Below, piece by piece: positions 32,617 through 35,130 of a stretch of DNA of 35,130 nt (position 1 is the stretch's first letter; the number at the start of each line of letters is the position of its first letter). The position numbers and the translations under genes are program-made. The notes under the pieces were generated by a model that worked only from the letters and a program-made list of their open reading frames with translations, had not been told where the DNA came from and did not search any database. Source of the stretch: Planktothrix sp. PCC 11201 (GTDB lineage Bacteria > Cyanobacteriota > Cyanobacteriia > Cyanobacteriales > Microcoleaceae); assembly GCF_900009135.1 (NCBI RefSeq), contig NZ_LT797688.1, positions 118,120 to 153,249 on the forward strand, given 5' to 3'.

Positions 32617-32647
32617 AACCCTGTTTCTGACCGACAAAAACAGGGTT
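32617..32647 (-). terminator. Terminator-like hairpin after gatC
   Basis: Arms aaccctgttt (32617-32626) and aaacagggtt (32638-32647) are exact reverse complements with an 11-base loop. On the minus strand TTTT follows directly and a T8 run about 20 bases later, so it can end the gatC transcript before the psbD promoter. Confidence 0.6.
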
Positions 32648-32689
32648 AAATCTCCGATCCCATCAGGAGGGCTGTTATTTTTGATATAG

Positions 32690-32721
32690 CAGGGAACAGG
32701 GAATGGGGAATGGGGAATAGG
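32690..32721. repeat. Heptad repeat downstream of gatC
   Basis: A run of related heptamers GGGAACA, GGGAATG, GGGAATG and GGGAATA. It is of the same class as at 10861-10910 and 35045-35083. Confidence 0.75.
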
Positions 32722-32759
32722 TGGAAAAAGACTTCAATTCAGGCAGTTTGGGCGGTTGG

Positions 32760-33053
32760 TCAGTCCTCGGCGATAATTTTGGGGACTTTGAAATAGTCTC
32801 CTTCCTGTTCCGGGGCGTTCGCCAGAATATCATCTCGTTGGGGATAGGATTCTAACTGATCAGGTCGAGTAATATTACTCAACTCAATAGCCCGGGTCAT
32901 GGGAGCTACCTGGGATGTATCGAGTTCGTTTAATTGCTCAAAATAATCTAAAATTTCACCCAGTTGAGTCGTAAATTGTTCTTCTTCCTGGGGTGTTAGC
33001 TCCAGTCGAGCCAAAAAAGCAACTTTAGAGACTTGTTCACGATCAATAGTCAT
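32760..33053 (-). CDS. gatC: Asp/Glu-tRNA amidotransferase subunit GatC
   Basis: A 97-residue subunit of the GatCAB complex, which turns Glu-tRNA(Gln), and in some species Asp-tRNA(Asn), into the cognate amide-charged tRNA. GatC stabilises the GatA-GatB contact. The family pattern is complete: [39 protein letters not shown], and the C-terminal LRPD-like TRPDQ then [11 protein letters not shown]. gatA and gatB are not beside it, as usual in cyanobacteria. It is 54 bases downstream of ycf3 on the same strand and may be co-transcribed with it. Confidence 0.95.
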   Translation of the reverse strand: MTIDREQVSKVAFLARLELTPQEEEQFTTQLGEILDYFEQLNELDTSQVAPMTRAIELSNITRPDQLESYPQRDDILANAPEQEGDYFKVPKIIAED

Positions 33054-33107
33054 GTTAAATCGAGCTTAAGGTAGGTTAGCAAACCGGTGATTGATTGAAA
33101 AGTTTAG

Positions 33108-33629
33108 TTAAAAATAGATATCGATTTTGCTTCTTCCGGTAACTTTCAGCCAATTTTGGGCTTCAATATAGTTATTCGGGGCTAAACGAATTGCCCTAAT
33201 CCAATATTCCGCCGCTTGCTTAAATTCTTCTTCTGCGGTGTCTTCGTCTCCCGCTTCCTTGGCTTTTTCCCCCTGATAATGGTAAATCACCGCAATATTA
33301 TTCAAAGCCTGGGGCATTCGGGGATTTAACTCGATCGCTTGTTGATAATATTCCAACGCTTCTTCATGTTCTCCATTGCTGGCATGAATTAAGCCCATAT
33401 TATAAAGGACAAAACTCCGATCATAGGGATCTTCCTCTAAGGTTAAGGCTTCCTGGTAGTTTTCTAAGGCTTCTGCATATTCTCCGTCCGCCTGGGCTGA
33501 CATTCCATCCCGATAATAGGCAAATGCTTCCTTAGCTTTTTTATTGGTAGGCAGCACCTTCAGAATCATATCTGCCATAACCGTAAAGGTTTTATCAATA
33601 AAGTTATCGTTACGTTGTGATCTGGGCAT
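33108..33629 (-). CDS. ycf3: Photosystem I assembly protein Ycf3
   Basis: A 173-residue tetratricopeptide (TPR) protein that helps assemble photosystem I at the thylakoid. The N terminus [20 protein letters not shown] is nearly invariant in the family. Three TPR units follow at about residues 35-68 ([20 protein letters not shown]), 72-105 ([20 protein letters not shown]) and 120-153 ([21 protein letters not shown], read in part), and the end [14 protein letters not shown] is conserved. In cyanobacteria and chloroplasts it is essential for stable photosystem I. The gene lies upstream of gatC on the same strand and close to psbD, although a common regulation is not visible. Confidence 0.97.
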   Translation of the reverse strand: MPRSQRNDNFIDKTFTVMADMILKVLPTNKKAKEAFAYYRDGMSAQADGEYAEALENYQEALTLEEDPYDRSFVLYNMGLIHASNGEHEEALEYYQQAIELNPRMPQALNNIAVIYHYQGEKAKEAGDEDTAEEEFKQAAEYWIRAIRLAPNNYIEAQNWLKVTGRSKIDIYF

Positions 33630-33762
33630 AAAATTTTAATCTCCAAAGTTTAAGGCGGGAAACTCCATAATTTTAGGGAAGTTCCAGCAACAGCCTATCG
33701 CCTAATCTTACCTTAATCAGTTATCGGTCATCAGTTATCAGTGTCTGTACCATTAATTAAAT

Positions 33763-33790
33763 GTAGAGACGCGCCATGGCACGTCTCTAC
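33763..33790. repeat. 28-base palindrome (GTAGAGACG type)
   Basis: Arms GTAGAGACG (33763-33771) and CGTCTCTAC (33782-33790) are perfect; inside, GCC/GGC can add pairs after one mismatch. I know this GTAGAGACG...CGTCTCTAC palindrome as a highly repeated element of filamentous cyanobacteria. It lies in the 209-base spacer between ycf3 and the dehydrogenase gene, which also contains a run of GTTATCAGT-like and GGTTAAGGGTCAACCGTTAA-like short repeats. Confidence 0.8.
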
Positions 33791-33838
33791 GGGGAATCCG
33801 TTAACGGTCAAAGGTTAAGGGTCAACCGTTAACCCAAA

Positions 33839-34663
33839 CTAATGCAATGTTGCGTTAGCTTTGTGGAAAACAGGATAGGATTTGCGGATTTTGTGGGTCA
33901 CTGGAGAGGCTAATACCATAATCTTCTCCATCAACCAGGGGGCAAAACGGTTGCACCAAACGGCTAAATGGCTTTGCCATCCGACCAAGATTTCCGAGGC
34001 ATCTTTATCGATCCCAGCCACTAACACCTTAGCGACTTGTTCGGGGGTCATGGGGACGACCCAACGGAATAATTGCAAGTCCCGGGTCATATCCGTGTCC
34101 GTTAAGGTGGGCAATAGAGCCATAACCCGAATATTGTAGGGGGCTAATTCTTGGCGCAGCGCCTCTGTAAACCCCAAAATCGCGAATTTAGTCGCCGAAT
34201 AGGTGGACATCGTAGGGGCGGCAATTTTGCCCATCAAACTCGATACATTAATAATGGTTCCCGATTGGCGGGTGGCCATGCGTCGAGCGATAACGTGAGT
34301 AATGGTATACAACCCGATTAAATTCAAGGAGATTTCCTCCTGAACATCTGGGAGTTTGGATTCTAAAAACGGCTTTTGGTGGGCAACACCTGCACAATTA
34401 ATCAGAATTTCAATTGGCCCGTGAGAACGCCAAGCCTGGGCGATCGCAATATGAACTTGAACCGATTGGGTTAAGTCCAGGGCTAAGGTAATCACCTCTA
34501 CGCCCATCGGCTCTATTTCTGTGGCTAATTCTGCCAGTCGTTGACGATCGCGTGCCACTAGAATCAGACGTTTAACTCCATTTTTGGCAAATTCTAAGGC
34601 AATTGCCCGGCCAATTCCACGAGAAGCCCCAGTAATTAGGGCTGTTTTTCCTTGAATGTTCAT
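33839..34663 (-). CDS. Short-chain dehydrogenase/reductase (SDR)
   Basis: A 274-residue NAD(P)-dependent oxidoreductase with a Rossmann fold. Motifs: TGASRGIG (cofactor binding, residues about 11-18), the NCAG-type motif (INCAGVA), the catalytic Ser in INVSSLMGK and YSATK (Tyr and Lys). After the core comes a long C-terminal part with a hydrophobic stretch near WLMEKIMVLAS, as in membrane-associated SDRs that act on lipids or ketones; the substrate cannot be told. The ATG at 34663 is supported by AGGAGG eight bases upstream; the frame continues to 34714 but that part has no family similarity. It is followed by ycf3 on the same strand after 209 bases with palindromes, so it is probably transcribed separately. 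Confidence 0.9.
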   Translation of the reverse strand: MNIQGKTALITGASRGIGRAIALEFAKNGVKRLILVARDRQRLAELATEIEPMGVEVITLALDLTQSVQVHIAIAQAWRSHGPIEILINCAGVAHQKPFLESKLPDVQEEISLNLIGLYTITHVIARRMATRQSGTIINVSSLMGKIAAPTMSTYSATKFAILGFTEALRQELAPYNIRVMALLPTLTDTDMTRDLQLFRWVVPMTPEQVAKVLVAGIDKDASEILVGWQSHLAVWCNRFAPWLMEKIMVLASPVTHKIRKSYPVFHKANATLH

Positions 34664-35044
34664 TGCAAAAACCTCCTGTTGAGGAGGAATTCGGTGCGAC
34701 GGGGCGGGGTTCACCCACCCGTTTGAGTCGGGATTTTTTCATCCCAAGCGACCCTGACATCCTTTTATGCGCACCGATATTCCTCTATGCAGCGTGTAAA
34801 AAATCTGGGAATGCTAAAAATTTGGTGTCATGATTGTAGAGATTACTAATGGGTCATGATTAGACAACAGACCAGGCTATCTTTTTTCCTTAATTCCTGG
34901 TTAACAGAGCAACATTGATTTCAAGCATGGCTCAACTGTCTCCTCAATACGAGCGTTCATGGAAAGACCCTCTATGCACAATCTAGCAAGTCGATCAACA
35001 AGTTGCAACATTTTTTAATAAATTTGTCGTAATATTTCTTAACA
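34664..35044. other. Spacer without a recognisable gene
   Basis: Apart from the ribosome-binding site of the dehydrogenase gene near 34672-34677, I see no gene here. The longest plus-strand frame that looks gene-like is a 19-codon stretch from the ATG at 34927. The AT-rich part near 35010-35040 could hold a promoter for a gene to the right. Confidence 0.5.
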
Positions 35045-35083
35045 ATAGGGAATAGGGAACGGGGAATAGGCAATAGGCAATAG
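35045..35083. repeat. Heptad repeat run
   Basis: About five heptads in a row: GGGAATA, GGGAACG, GGGAATA, GGCAATA, GGCAATA. They are variations of the family at 10861-10910. Confidence 0.85.
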
Positions 35084-35087
35084 TTTG

Positions 35088-35130
35088 CTCCCCTACTCCT
35101 CCTACTCCCCCTACCTCCCCTACTCCCCCT
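35088..35130. repeat. Pyrimidine-rich CTCCCCTAC repeat at the window end
   Basis: From 35088 to the edge the plus strand contains only C and T apart from the A in each CTAC; it is built from imperfect copies of CTCCCCTACT and CTCCTACT. It directly follows the heptad run and continues beyond the window. Confidence 0.75.

Noticed and set aside
34927-34986. A 19-codon frame near the right end.
   Set aside because: Too short, no ribosome-binding site and no recognisable peptide.

Overview
The window comes from a filamentous, non-heterocystous-type cyanobacterium, most like the Oscillatoriales (Planktothrix, Arthrospira and relatives). Evidence read directly: a photosystem II D2 gene (psbD), the photosystem I assembly gene ycf3, a CpcS/CpeS-type bilin lyase, a HetZ-related gene, at least 15 copies of the cyanobacterial HIP1 octamer (GCGATCGC), heptameric GGGAATA/AACAGGC-type repeats, and palindromes of a kind common in this group. 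No rRNA, tRNA, CRISPR array or insertion sequence was found.

Layout. 1-1385 (minus) is the 5' part of purL. 1535-3553 holds tadA, a PlsC-type acyltransferase and two small cyanobacterial genes of unknown function. 3844-9577 holds a radical-SAM/DUF2344 gene and rne (RNase E), separated by an 826-base leader-like region. 9740-11282 is proB and an alkyltransferase-like DNA repair gene. 11497-20778 is a plus-strand signalling cluster: coiled-coil protein, a membrane protein with a longin/roadblock-like domain, BON domains and an OmpA domain, a Rab-like small GTPase, a PAS-GAF-GGDEF protein, a PAS-GAF-adenylate cyclase, and a HetZ-related protein. 20852-25581 is sbcC flanked by two Uma2-family genes. 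25614-28240 is a PuuE-like deacetylase, an RTX protein and a single-pass membrane protein of unknown function. 28359-31228 carries a bilin lyase, a beta-CASP metallo-hydrolase and a DUF1499 protein. 31354-34663 (all minus) is psbD, gatC, ycf3 and a short-chain dehydrogenase. The last 467 bases are non-coding with repeats.

The most interesting region is 11497-19602. A eukaryote-like small GTPase overlaps by four bases a transmembrane protein that appears to place a possible GTPase-partner domain in the cytoplasm and a peptidoglycan-binding OmpA domain in the periplasm. Two cyclases follow that share the same N-terminal sensory module but end in different second-messenger domains (c-di-GMP and cAMP). 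I infer an envelope-anchored GTPase system linked to two nucleotide messengers, perhaps for polarity, motility or surface behaviour. The role is a hypothesis; the architecture is visible in the sequence.

Other points of note: a stand-alone psbD copy with several unusual residues, a small upstream ORF ending nine bases before rne, and a repeat run that has been read into the end of proB.
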